31,447 nt of DNA from the NCBI GenBank assembly GCA_902766525.1, contig CACXDX010000132.1, forward strand, positions 1-31,447. Direction: 5' to 3'. Below, in pieces: positions 1 to 7,204 of this stretch; position 1 is the stretch's first letter, and each line of letters starts with the position of its first letter. The translations under genes were made by a program, and so were the position numbers. Source of the stretch: an uncultured Bacillota bacterium (lineage in GTDB: Bacteria > Bacillota > Dehalobacteriia > UBA7702). Under the pieces are notes generated by a model that saw only the letters and a list, made by a program, of their open reading frames with translations, was not told the origin of the DNA and did not search any database.

Positions 1-1
1 A

Positions 2-262
2 GCTTTGGCTCAGATCAAGACTCTTGCGGATCCCGCTCCCAACACCGTTCTCGGTCTCTCCAACGTTTCTCAGAAATCGCCTGACCGCTCCCTCCTCAAC
101 AGAACTTATCTCGCCATGGGCGCTTCCTGCGGCCTTGACGCTGTTATCGCCGACCCCTGCGATGATGCTCTGATGGAAGTTGCGGCTTCTACCGAAGTTC
201 TTTTGAACCTCAAGATCTATGCCGATTCTTACGTAAAAGTATATCGCGAAAAGAATCTCTAA
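2..262 (+). CDS. acsE: Methyltetrahydrofolate:corrinoid/iron-sulfur protein methyltransferase, C-terminal part
   Basis: This is the 3' end of a gene that begins before the window; the frame is open from base 2, and the TTG at 5 is an internal codon. The 86 visible residues include GLSNVSQKSPDRSLLNRTYL followed by GLDAVIADPCDD. This is the last part of the pterin-binding TIM barrel found in AcsE and MetH-like methyltransferases, where the Asn of the GLSNVS strand lies in the folate-binding site. In the Wood-Ljungdahl pathway AcsE moves the methyl group of methyl-tetrahydrofolate to the cobalt of the corrinoid/iron-sulfur protein. A strong terminator follows 12 bases after the stop. The family is clear. 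That it is AcsE rather than another methyl-THF corrinoid methyltransferase is inferred from the motif wording and the C1-type neighbour DUF3786. Confidence 0.8.
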   Translation, partial: ALAQIKTLADPAPNTVLGLSNVSQKSPDRSLLNRTYLAMGASCGLDAVIADPCDDALMEVAASTEVLLNLKIYADSYVKVYREKNL

Positions 263-273
263 GATCAAAGATA

Positions 274-310
274 AAAAGAGCAGACAGTTTATACTGTCTG
301 CTCTTTTTTT
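274..310 (+). terminator. Rho-independent terminator after acsE
   Basis: A long perfect stem, GAGCAGACAGT paired with ACTGTCTGCTC around a TTAT loop, is flanked by A's on the left and a run of T's on the right. It ends the acsE transcript before the oppositely oriented tRNA unit. Confidence 0.92.
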
Positions 311-340
311 GTTGCGTTTTAGACCGAAAATCGTTATAAT

Positions 341-370
341 AATAAAAAGAAGCGATAAAACGCTTCTTTT
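341..370 (-). terminator. Rho-independent terminator of the tRNA-Arg unit
   Basis: Read on the minus strand, AAGAAGCG and CGCTTCTT pair around a short TTTTAT loop and are followed by a T-rich tract. It starts about 11 bases past the tRNA 3' end, so the tRNA appears to be a single-gene unit. Confidence 0.8.
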
Positions 371-380
371 CAGTGATATA

Positions 381-457
381 TGGCACGCCTGACAGGATTC
401 GAACCTGCGACCTCCGGAATCGGAATCCGTCACTCTATCCTGCTGAGCTACAGGCGC
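381..457 (-). tRNA. tRNA-Arg (anticodon CCG)
   Basis: A 77-nt cloverleaf can be folded by hand on the minus strand: acceptor stem GCGCCTG/CAGGCGT with a G-U first pair, D arm GCTC...GAGT, anticodon loop TTCCGAT with anticodon CCG (plus-strand 421-423), variable loop AGGTC, T arm GCAGG-TTCGAAT-CCTGT, discriminator G, and an encoded CCA tail at 381-383. It reads the arginine codon CGG. Position 27-43 of the anticodon stem is an A-G mismatch; the rest pairs well. Its own promoter and terminator flank it. Confidence 0.96.
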
Positions 458-471
458 CCGATCACTAATAT

Positions 472-500
472 ATTCTAACTTATATTTATTGATTCGTCAA
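472..500 (-). promoter_or_regulatory. Sigma-A-type promoter for tRNA-Arg
   Basis: On the minus strand a -35 box TTGACG (plus 495-500) and a -10 box TAGAAT (plus 472-477) are separated by exactly 17 bases. Initiation would fall about 8 bases before the mature tRNA 5' end. The -35 overlaps a small hairpin (ATTGA-TTCG-TCAAT, 488-501) that also lies just upstream of the plus-strand DUF3786 gene. Confidence 0.78.
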
Positions 501-523
501 TGAGAATTTTGTGAGGTATGACA

Positions 524-1162
524 ATGGAAATTTACGATCCCAAAAGTGCAACGAGTTTTTATAATATGGATGAAACCGTACGTGTTGCCGTTGAACGTTT
601 TCAAAACAGCGATCTCGATCAGATGATCGAAAATTGCGGATTTACCAAAGCCGGTGACGGTTTTGATGTCCGTTTCATTCAGCGTGATCTTCACGTCAGT
701 TATCCTTCCGGTGATGTTATTGAGAAAGAAACCGGCAAAAAAGTTGATGATACCTGTAAGGTTTTGGTACTGCATCACGCATCATATTCCAAAGGCGGTT
801 CTCTTGTGGATCATAAAATTTCCTATAAAGAATTGCCCAGCGGTGAGATTTATATCAAGCCCTTTACCAATCGCTGCGTTAAGGCGCTTGTCGGCATTTT
901 TGCGGCGAACCTTGACGCTTTGAAGGGCGCCGTTGAGCATTGCGTTTATACCCCCGAGCGCCACGGTGATTACAGCGTTACCATTGAAGTAATGCCCAAG
1001 GTTCCCATTACCCTCATTGTCTACGAGGAAGATGAAGAATTTCCCGCCGACGGAAATATTCTCTTTAACGGAAATGCGGCCAATCATATGCATACCGAGG
1101 ATTACACTCAAACCTCGGCCTATCTCATTTCAACGTTAAAAAGAATCGCATTTCCAAAATGA
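524..1162 (+). CDS. DUF3786 protein, probable corrinoid/C1-associated
   Basis: This is a soluble protein of about 212 residues with the pattern of the DUF3786 family: a central basic stretch with PFTNRC, then PKVPITLIVYEEDEEFPADG and a C-terminal NGNAANHMHTED. As I recall, the family has no proven function and in other genomes is often joined to the four-cysteine Fe-S domain found in the corrinoid protein subunit AcsC. This copy lacks that domain. The start at 524 is preferred because the GAGG at 513-516 lies 7 bases ahead of it; the ATG at 518 is only 1 base from the same site. It opens the plus-strand run and is followed 9 bases later by ahcY. A link to methyl-group metabolism is inferred from family context and the acsE gene to the left. 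Confidence 0.8.
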   Translation: MEIYDPKSATSFYNMDETVRVAVERFQNSDLDQMIENCGFTKAGDGFDVRFIQRDLHVSYPSGDVIEKETGKKVDDTCKVLVLHHASYSKGGSLVDHKISYKELPSGEIYIKPFTNRCVKALVGIFAANLDALKGAVEHCVYTPERHGDYSVTIEVMPKVPITLIVYEEDEEFPADGNILFNGNAANHMHTEDYTQTSAYLISTLKRIAFPK

Positions 1163-1171
1163 GGTGATAAA

Positions 1172-2413
1172 ATGAAATCAATGATCAAAGATCCTTCCCT
1201 TGCAGCTGCAGGTCTGTTAAAAATCGAATGGGCGAAAAATCATATGCCCGTATTGAATCTCTTTTCCGAAAGATACAGCAAAGAAAAGCCCTTTGCCGGT
1301 TCGCATATCAATATTTGTCTGCACATTGAAGCAAAAACAGCCTGTTTGGCTTTGGCTTTGCGGGAAATGGGCGCAGAAGTGGCTCTTGCCGGTTGCAACC
1401 CGCTTTCCACCCAGGATGATGTTGCCGCCGCTTTGGCCGAAAGAGGTGTCAATGTATTCGGTATACACGGCGCCGATGATGATTTGTATTTTGAATGCAT
1501 CGACCGTTCTTTGGGAAATAACCCTGATCTGATTATTGACGACGGCGGTGATCTCGTTCATCTTCTCCATACCGAAAAAAGAGCGTTGATGGATCGCATC
1601 ATCGGCGGCTGTGAAGAGACCACGACCGGTTTAAACCGGCTTCGTGCCATGGCGTCGAAAAATGAATTATGTTTTCCGATGATTGCCGTTAACGACGCCG
1701 ATTGTAAGCATCTTTTTGATAATCGCTACGGTACGGGTCAATCGGCATGGACAGCATTGATGTCCTCGACCAACCTCCTCGTTGCCGGAAGTACCGTTGT
1801 CATCGCCGGTTACGGCTGGGTGGGTCGCGGTTTGGCGCTGAGAGCGAAAGCGCTGGGCGCGCGTGTCATTGTGACCGAAATCGATGAGGTTAAAGCGCTT
1901 GAAGCGATAATGGACGGGCACGATACCATGTCGATGAATGAAGCCGCGGCTTTAGGTGATTTTTTCATTACCGCGACCGGAAATTGTGATGTTCTCCGCA
2001 AGGATCATTTTGAAGTCATGAAAAACGGTGCGGTTTTGTCCAATGCGGGCCATTTTGATGTGGAGATCAATAAAGAAGATTTAAAAATGATGACATCCGA
2101 GATCATGCCTGCCAGAGAAAATATTGAGGCTTACTGTTTGAAAGACGGCAGAAAGATCTATCTGATGGGAGAGGGGAGACTCGTCAATCTTGCCTGCGGT
2201 ATGGGTCACCCTGTGGAAATCATGGATATGTCCTTCGCGGTTCAGGTCGGTTCTCTGCTTTATCTCAAAGAAAAAGGAAAAGAACTTGAGCCCGTTGTCA
2301 ACCCCGTTCCCCGGGAAGTGGATAAGAAAATTGCCGCTTTAAAACTGGATTCCCTCGGCAAATCCATTGATGTGCTCACGGAGAAGCAGGAAAAATATTG
2401 GTTTAACCGTTAA
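1172..2413 (+). CDS. ahcY: S-adenosylhomocysteine hydrolase (adenosylhomocysteinase)
   Basis: The enzyme splits S-adenosylhomocysteine, the by-product of SAM-dependent methylation, into homocysteine and adenosine (or the inosine analogue in some archaeal-type members) using bound NAD. At 413 residues it matches the short archaeal/Thermotoga-type form. Visible landmarks are AGCNPLSTQDD (about 73-83), IIDDGGD (121-127), EETTTGLNRL (148-157), the substrate-site VNDADCKHLFDN (173-184) with Lys179 and Asp183, and the NAD-binding GYGWVGRG (213-220). The C-terminal extension ending in a Tyr-rich tail, typical of the long eukaryotic form, is absent. The start ATG follows GAGGTGATAAA. It sits between DUF3786 and fumarase in the same transcription unit, so SAH recycling is coupled to the C1/carbon genes. 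Confidence 0.92.
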   Translation: MKSMIKDPSLAAAGLLKIEWAKNHMPVLNLFSERYSKEKPFAGSHINICLHIEAKTACLALALREMGAEVALAGCNPLSTQDDVAAALAERGVNVFGIHGADDDLYFECIDRSLGNNPDLIIDDGGDLVHLLHTEKRALMDRIIGGCEETTTGLNRLRAMASKNELCFPMIAVNDADCKHLFDNRYGTGQSAWTALMSSTNLLVAGSTVVIAGYGWVGRGLALRAKALGARVIVTEIDEVKALEAIMDGHDTMSMNEAAALGDFFITATGNCDVLRKDHFEVMKNGAVLSNAGHFDVEINKEDLKMMTSEIMPARENIEAYCLKDGRKIYLMGEGRLVNLACGMGHPVEIMDMSFAVQVGSLLYLKEKGKELEPVVNPVPREVDKKIAALKLDSLGKSIDVLTEKQEKYWFNR

Positions 2414-2434
2414 ACCGAAAAGAGAGTGAATGTG

Positions 2435-3271
2435 ATGCGAACATTAGCTGCCGAAAAAATTACAGAAGTTGTTGCCGATCTTTGTATTCGTGCCTGTTAT
2501 GATTTATGCGGCGACGTATATGATACTTTAAAAAAATGCAGAGCATGTGAAAAATCAGCGATCGGTGTCGATATTTTAGATCAGATTACAAAGAATGCCG
2601 ATATCGCCGCCGAAAACCGCGTGCCGATTTGTCAGGATTGCGGATTGGCTGTCGTTTTCGCTGAGATCGGCCAGGATTTACATATTCTGGGTAATTTTGA
2701 GGAAGCCGTCAATGAGGGTGTGAAACGCGGCTATGAAGAGGGATATCTGAGGAAATCCACCTGCACGCCATTGACCAGAAAGAATTTCGGAAATAATCTT
2801 CCCGCGATCCTTCATGTCCGGCTTGTTCCCGGAGAAAACCTGCGACTTACCGTCGCGCCAAAGGGAGGCGGCTCCGAAAATATGTCTGCATTAAAAATGT
2901 TTCCTCCTGCCGCCGGCAGAGAAGGGATCATTGATTTTGTTGTGGATACCGTGCGTAAGGCCGGACCGAATCCCTGTCCGCCTGTTGTTGTCGGTGTCGG
3001 CATCGGCGGGAACTTTGAAAAAGCGCCCCTTTTGGCTAAAGAGGCTCTGCTCGCGGCAATGGATGAACATCACAGCGATCCGGTTTATGCGGATATGGAA
3101 AAAGAAATTTTTGTGAAAGTCAATCGCCTCGGCATCGGTCCCGGTGGTTTGGGCGGAAGCACGACTGCGCTTTCCGTTCATATCAAAGACGCACCGTGTC
3201 ATATTGCGTCACTTCCCTGTGCCGTCAATTTAAACTGTCACGCGGCACGTCATCAGACGAGGGTGATTTAA
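2435..3271 (+). CDS. fumA: Fumarate hydratase class I, alpha subunit (4Fe-4S)
   Basis: This is the N-terminal half of a two-subunit, oxygen-sensitive class I fumarase that interconverts fumarate and malate. Counting from ATG 2435, three cysteines fit the cluster ligands: Cys66 in PICQDCG, Cys181 in GPNPCPP and Cys268 in NLNCHAARH. The family motif VVGVGIGGNFEKA and a glycine-rich GIGPGGLGG segment are present. A GTG at 2426 in the same frame could also start it, but the GAGAG at 2422-2426 is well placed only for 2435. The beta subunit starts 1 base after the stop. Tartrate dehydratase is a close relative; fumarase is favoured because of the sdhCAB and pyruvate carboxylase genes nearby. Confidence 0.92.
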   Translation: MRTLAAEKITEVVADLCIRACYDLCGDVYDTLKKCRACEKSAIGVDILDQITKNADIAAENRVPICQDCGLAVVFAEIGQDLHILGNFEEAVNEGVKRGYEEGYLRKSTCTPLTRKNFGNNLPAILHVRLVPGENLRLTVAPKGGGSENMSALKMFPPAAGREGIIDFVVDTVRKAGPNPCPPVVVGVGIGGNFEKAPLLAKEALLAAMDEHHSDPVYADMEKEIFVKVNRLGIGPGGLGGSTTALSVHIKDAPCHIASLPCAVNLNCHAARHQTRVI

Positions 3272-3272
3272 C

Positions 3273-3833
3273 ATGAATACATACGCGTTAACGACGCCGC
3301 TTCGGGATAAGGATATCGAAAAGCTGAAGACCGGTGATGCCGTTACAATCAGCGGCACGATCTTTACAGCCAGAGACGCGGCTCATAAACTTTTATGTGA
3401 TTATCTTGATCGCGGAGAAAAACTTCCGCTCGATCTTGAAGGACAGGTTATTTTTTATGCGGGCCCCGCACCGAATAAGCCGGGGCAGGCCATCGGTTCC
3501 GTCGGTCCGACAACAAGTTATCGCATGGACCCTTATGCGCCGATTTTGGTTGAAAAATGCGGTTTAAAGGGTATGATCGGTAAAGGAAAAAGAAATGAAG
3601 CGGTTCTTGCGGCTTTGGCGGAACATAAAGCCGTATATTTCGGAGCAACGGGCGGTGTTGCGGCATTGCTCAGCAAATGTGTGGAAAAAGCCGAAGTCAT
3701 TCTTTTCCCGGAACTGGGTCCGGAAGCCGTTCGTAAATTACAAGTAAAAGATTTCCCCGTTGTTGTCATCAATGATATTTACGGCGGAGATTTATATCAG
3801 GAAGCTGTAAAAAAATATAATGAAGAAATATGA
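3273..3833 (+). CDS. fumB: Fumarate hydratase class I, beta subunit
   Basis: This is the C-terminal subunit of the two-part class I fumarase, 186 residues. It shows the usual order: an N-terminal LKTGDAVTISGTIFTARDAAH segment, IFYAGPAPNKPG, the substrate-site GPTTSYRMDPY, the conserved lysine/glycine loop GMIGKGKR, and FGATGGVAALLSKCV. It follows the alpha subunit by one base, and its 3' end overlaps the next gene by 14 bases, so the two are probably translationally coupled. In this family the swivelling beta domain closes over the alpha-subunit cluster to make the active site. Confidence 0.92.
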   Translation: MNTYALTTPLRDKDIEKLKTGDAVTISGTIFTARDAAHKLLCDYLDRGEKLPLDLEGQVIFYAGPAPNKPGQAIGSVGPTTSYRMDPYAPILVEKCGLKGMIGKGKRNEAVLAALAEHKAVYFGATGGVAALLSKCVEKAEVILFPELGPEAVRKLQVKDFPVVVINDIYGGDLYQEAVKKYNEEI

Positions 3834-5139
3834 CCCTGAAATTGAATTTGTTGCTTCCGGCAGTATTGCCGAAGAATGCGGGATCCGGCCGGGAGATCGT
3901 CTGATTTCCGTAAACGGAGAAATTCTTCGGGATATCATTGATTACCAGTATACTGTTTTTGACAGCGATTTATCTTTGCTTATCGAGAACAAAGAGGGGA
4001 TTCGCCGCCAAATCGAGGTTTGCAAAGATGACGATGAAGATCTCGGCATCGGTTTTTGCAGCGCCGTTTTTGACGGGATTCGTAAATGCGGAAATCATTG
4101 TATTTTTTGTTTTGTCGATCAGATGATTAAAGGCCTGCGCAAGACTCTTTATGTGAAAGACGACGATTATCGGCTGTCTTTTCTTTACGGAAATTATATT
4201 ACGCTGACGAATATCACCGAAAGTGACCTGCAGCGCATCTTGGAACAGCGATTGAGTCCTCTTTTCATTTCCGTCCACGCCGTTGATCCGGACATGAGAG
4301 CAAAGCTTTTGGGGAAAAAAGATACTCGTCCGTTCCTTCCTCTTTTGAGCGAGCTTTCGTCCCGGGGCATTGATCTTCACGGTCAGGTCGTTCTTGTTCC
4401 CGGAATGAATGACGGTAAGTATTTGAAAGAGACCATTGAAGAGATCGGTAATATATCCGGTTTTCGTTCTCTCGCTCTTGTTCCGGTTGGGCTGACAAAG
4501 TGCAAAAATAAGGATCTTGTTCCTTATCGGAAAGAACAAGCTCAAAAAATCATCGAGTTGACCCATGAATATCAGCGTCGTTTTTTGGCGGAGAAGGGGA
4601 CACGCTTTGTTTTTGCCTCCGATGAATTTTATTTGCTGGCGGAAAAAGAGATCCCCGAGGAGATTTCGTATGAAGAATATCCCCAGATCGAAAACGGCGT
4701 CGGTTTGATACGCAGTTTTTGGGAAGATTTTTATTTTGCCGTTGAAGAGCTTGAACCGTTCCCCGTTTTGACAAAGGTCTCCGTAATTACCGGCGTTGAC
4801 GGAGAGAAAGCCCTGCTGCCTCTGATCCGGCATTTGAATGAGACGAAGAATCTTGACGTTGATCTGATTACGGTAAAGAATCTGTTTTTCGGAGAAACCG
4901 TAACCGTGACCGGATTGCTGACCGGAAAAGATATTATCGGTGCTCTTAAGAAAAACGGTGCTCAAAAACGAATTTATTTCTTACCCGATGTTTTATTGAA
5001 GCATCATACAAATCTGCTTCTTGACGATATATCCGTTGCGGAAATCGAAAAACAGTCGGGTTGTGTGATTCGTGTGGTGGAAACGAACGGTGCTGCTTTG
5101 GCTGACGCTTTTACGCAATTAAGAGAGGAATTGTTATGA
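3820..5139 (+). CDS. PDZ / radical-SAM-like / DUF512 protein
   Basis: The protein has 439 residues in three parts. Residues 8-60 form a PDZ-like domain (ASGSIAEECGIRPGDRL). A cysteine motif follows, CGNHCIFCF, with Cys90, Cys94 and Cys97 spaced C-x3-C-x2-C as in radical-SAM enzymes. The C-terminal half is DUF512, including SDEFYLLAEKEIP. The family is widespread in Clostridia, normally next to der as here, and its reaction is unknown to me. The start lies inside fumB (14-base overlap) and the stop overlaps the der start as ATGA. The gene position suggests a housekeeping role tied to ribosome or membrane functions, but that is inference only. Confidence 0.88.
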   Translation: MKKYDPEIEFVASGSIAEECGIRPGDRLISVNGEILRDIIDYQYTVFDSDLSLLIENKEGIRRQIEVCKDDDEDLGIGFCSAVFDGIRKCGNHCIFCFVDQMIKGLRKTLYVKDDDYRLSFLYGNYITLTNITESDLQRILEQRLSPLFISVHAVDPDMRAKLLGKKDTRPFLPLLSELSSRGIDLHGQVVLVPGMNDGKYLKETIEEIGNISGFRSLALVPVGLTKCKNKDLVPYRKEQAQKIIELTHEYQRRFLAEKGTRFVFASDEFYLLAEKEIPEEISYEEYPQIENGVGLIRSFWEDFYFAVEELEPFPVLTKVSVITGVDGEKALLPLIRHLNETKNLDVDLITVKNLFFGETVTVTGLLTGKDIIGALKKNGAQKRIYFLPDVLLKHHTNLLLDDISVAEIEKQSGCVIRVVETNGAALADAFTQLREELL

Positions 5140-6455
5140 AACCCATTGTCGCTCTTGTGGGTCGTCCCAATGTTGGGAAGTCTACACTGTTTAATCGTAT
5201 CATCGGGGAACGCAAGGCAATCGTGGAAGATACTCCCGGTATTACAAGAGACCGGTTATATGAGGATGCCGATTGGTGCGGACATGATTTTATTTTAATC
5301 GATACCGGCGGTATTGATTTTGAAAATATGGAAGGTCAGATCGAATCCCGTATCTATCAGCAGGTTTTGCTTGCTATTGAAGAAGCGGATGTGATCATTC
5401 TCGTTACCGATGGTATGTCAGGTCTCACCGATGAGGATATGAGAGCCGCTTCTATTCTTAAACGATCAAATAAACCTATTGTTTTAGCGGTTAATAAGAT
5501 CGATCACTTTGACAATCTCGATTATTATGAATTTTATCGTCTCGGCGTCGGTGAACCGATTCCCGTTTCCTCAATACACGGTATGAATACCGGAGATCTT
5601 CTTGACGCCGTTGTTGCTGCTTTCCCCGAATATGAGTACGAGGAAGAAGATGACGAAGTGATTCGATTTGCTTTGATCGGCCGTCCCAACGTGGGGAAAT
5701 CATCTCTTTCCAATCGGCTTTTGGGAGAAGAGCGAACCATTGTTTCGGATATACCCGGAACGACCAGGGATTCCATCGATTCTCCTTTTGAAGCAGGCGG
5801 GCAGCGTTATATTTTGATCGATACCGCCGGTTTGCGCCGGCAGGGCAAAATCAAAGATACAACGGAAAAATACAGTATTATTCGCACGCTGCGATCGGTG
5901 GATCGCTCAGACGTTGTTTTACTGCTTCTTGACGCTACGGACGGAGTCACCGAACAGGATAAGAAGATCGCGGGTTATGCTCATGAAGCCGGAAAAGGTA
6001 TGCTGATCGTGGTCAATAAGTGGGACGCCGTTGAAAAAGACGAAAAGACGATGAAGAAATTCGAAGAAGATATTCGGGCGGAAATGTCTTTTCTGAATTA
6101 CGCACCGATTGTTTTTATTTCCGCTTTGACCGGGAAAAGAGTTCATACGGTCATGGGTTGGGTTCGCTTTATCTCCGAACAGCAAAATATGCGTATTCCC
6201 ACTTCGAGAATGAATGAAGTCCTCGGAGAAGCGCTGCGGCTCAATCCTCCGCCGACGGATAAAGGCAGAAAATGCCGCATTCTATATGCTACACAGGTCG
6301 GTGTTAAACCGCCGAAAATCGCGATTTACGTTAATGATCCGGATCTCGTTCATTTTTCCTATGAACGCTATCTTATCAATCAAATCAGACAGAGTTTCGG
6401 ATTCGAAGGCACGCCGGTGTGGCTTCTGATCCGTAAAAATAACGAAAAAGAATGA
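5136..6455 (+). CDS. der: Ribosome-assembly GTPase Der (EngA)
   Basis: This is a double GTPase that helps 50S ribosomal subunit maturation. Two complete G domains are visible: the first with GRPNVGKST (8-16), DTPGITRDR, DTGG and NKID; the second, starting near residue 180, with GRPNVGKSSLSNRL, PGTTRDSID, DTAGL and NKWD. A C-terminal KH-like domain carries GVKPPKIAIYVNDP and ends near FGFEGTPVWL. The length (439) is normal. The start overlaps the stop of the DUF512 gene by 4 bases (ATGA), and plsY follows 15 bases later. Confidence 0.98.
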   Translation: MKPIVALVGRPNVGKSTLFNRIIGERKAIVEDTPGITRDRLYEDADWCGHDFILIDTGGIDFENMEGQIESRIYQQVLLAIEEADVIILVTDGMSGLTDEDMRAASILKRSNKPIVLAVNKIDHFDNLDYYEFYRLGVGEPIPVSSIHGMNTGDLLDAVVAAFPEYEYEEEDDEVIRFALIGRPNVGKSSLSNRLLGEERTIVSDIPGTTRDSIDSPFEAGGQRYILIDTAGLRRQGKIKDTTEKYSIIRTLRSVDRSDVVLLLLDATDGVTEQDKKIAGYAHEAGKGMLIVVNKWDAVEKDEKTMKKFEEDIRAEMSFLNYAPIVFISALTGKRVHTVMGWVRFISEQQNMRIPTSRMNEVLGEALRLNPPPTDKGRKCRILYATQVGVKPPKIAIYVNDPDLVHFSYERYLINQIRQSFGFEGTPVWLLIRKNNEKE

Positions 6456-6470
6456 TCGGAGGCGATCCCG

Positions 6471-7103
6471 ATGCTCTATTCCGTTCTTGCGTTATTCGCC
6501 GCCTACTTTCTCGGCGCCATTCCCTGGGCTTATATTATTTCCAAATATATATGTCACATCAATATTATGGAGCATGGCAGCGGTAATGTCGGCGCAACGA
6601 ATACCTTTCGTGTTTTGGGACCGAAATACGGCAGTGTCGTTTTTCTGCTTGATCTCGGCAAGGGGTTTGCTGCCGCTATGATCGGGGGGCTGGTCGGCGG
6701 TGAAACACTTTCGGTCTTTACCGGCCTGATTGCGATCGTAGCTCATACGTTATCAATTTTTCTGCACTTTAAAGGCGGCAAAGGTGTTGCGACCGGCGCC
6801 GGGGTGATTTTTTGGTGGTGCCCGCCGGCAATCATTTGCGCGCTGATCGTTTGGGCTGTACTTGCCCTTTTGACCGGATATATTTCCGTTGCTTCCATTA
6901 TTGCCTGTATTTGCTGCTGTATATTTATTGCGCTGTTTGACGGTACTTTTTTGCAGATACTTTTCTGCTCCCTTGCCGTAGCATATATCGTCTTTAAACA
7001 CCGCAGCAATATCAAGCGATTGTATCAAGGGACGGAAAACAGAGTTGACTGGAAAGAACTCATAAAAAAGAGACGGGAAAAAAAAGAAAAAAATAAATCC
7101 TGA
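6471..7103 (+). CDS. plsY: Acyl-phosphate:glycerol-3-phosphate acyltransferase
   Basis: This integral membrane enzyme makes lysophosphatidic acid from acyl-phosphate (made by PlsX) and glycerol-3-phosphate, the first acylation step of phospholipid synthesis in Gram-positive bacteria. All three family motifs are visible: GSGNVGATNTFRVLG near residue 37, HFKGGKGVATGAGV near 100, and KHRSNIKRLYQGTENR near 175. Around five hydrophobic segments and a lysine-rich tail fit the 210-residue family. The start ATG is preceded by GGAGG. A terminator beginning at its stop codon closes the seven-gene run. Confidence 0.97.
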   Translation: MLYSVLALFAAYFLGAIPWAYIISKYICHINIMEHGSGNVGATNTFRVLGPKYGSVVFLLDLGKGFAAAMIGGLVGGETLSVFTGLIAIVAHTLSIFLHFKGGKGVATGAGVIFWWCPPAIICALIVWAVLALLTGYISVASIIACICCCIFIALFDGTFLQILFCSLAVAYIVFKHRSNIKRLYQGTENRVDWKELIKKRREKKEKNKS

Positions 7104-7134
7104 TCGGGGAAATATTTTCCTCGATCTTTTTTTT
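7102..7134 (+). terminator. Rho-independent terminator after plsY
   Basis: GATCGGGGAAA pairs with TTTTCCTCGATC and is followed by eight T's. The hairpin begins within the plsY stop codon. It separates the plsY operon from the sporulation gene spoIVA. Confidence 0.88.
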
Positions 7135-7135
7135 C

Positions 7136-7161
7136 ATAACGTTTTCCTTTCATCATATAAT
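7136..7161 (+). promoter_or_regulatory. Putative sigma-E promoter of spoIVA
   Basis: ATA at 7136-7138 and CATATAAT at 7154-7161 are separated by 15 bases. This resembles the mother-cell sigma-E pattern (ATA-type -35, CATAnnnT -10), with a spacer about one base shorter than the usual range. The same arrangement stands before spoVM. spoIVA is sigma-E controlled in Bacillus subtilis. Confidence 0.55.
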
Positions 7162-7204
7162 GAAATGAACATTCCCGCTGAAAGCGGTTGAGGGAGGGAA
7201 ATCA

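Noticed and set aside
497..1111. Two minus-strand frames opposite DUF3786
   Set aside because: Low-complexity translations with no start signals, opposite a protein with family motifs.
3970..4965. A 331-codon minus-strand frame inside the DUF512 gene
   Set aside because: Shadow of a conserved gene with a family match across the whole plus-strand frame; no independent support.
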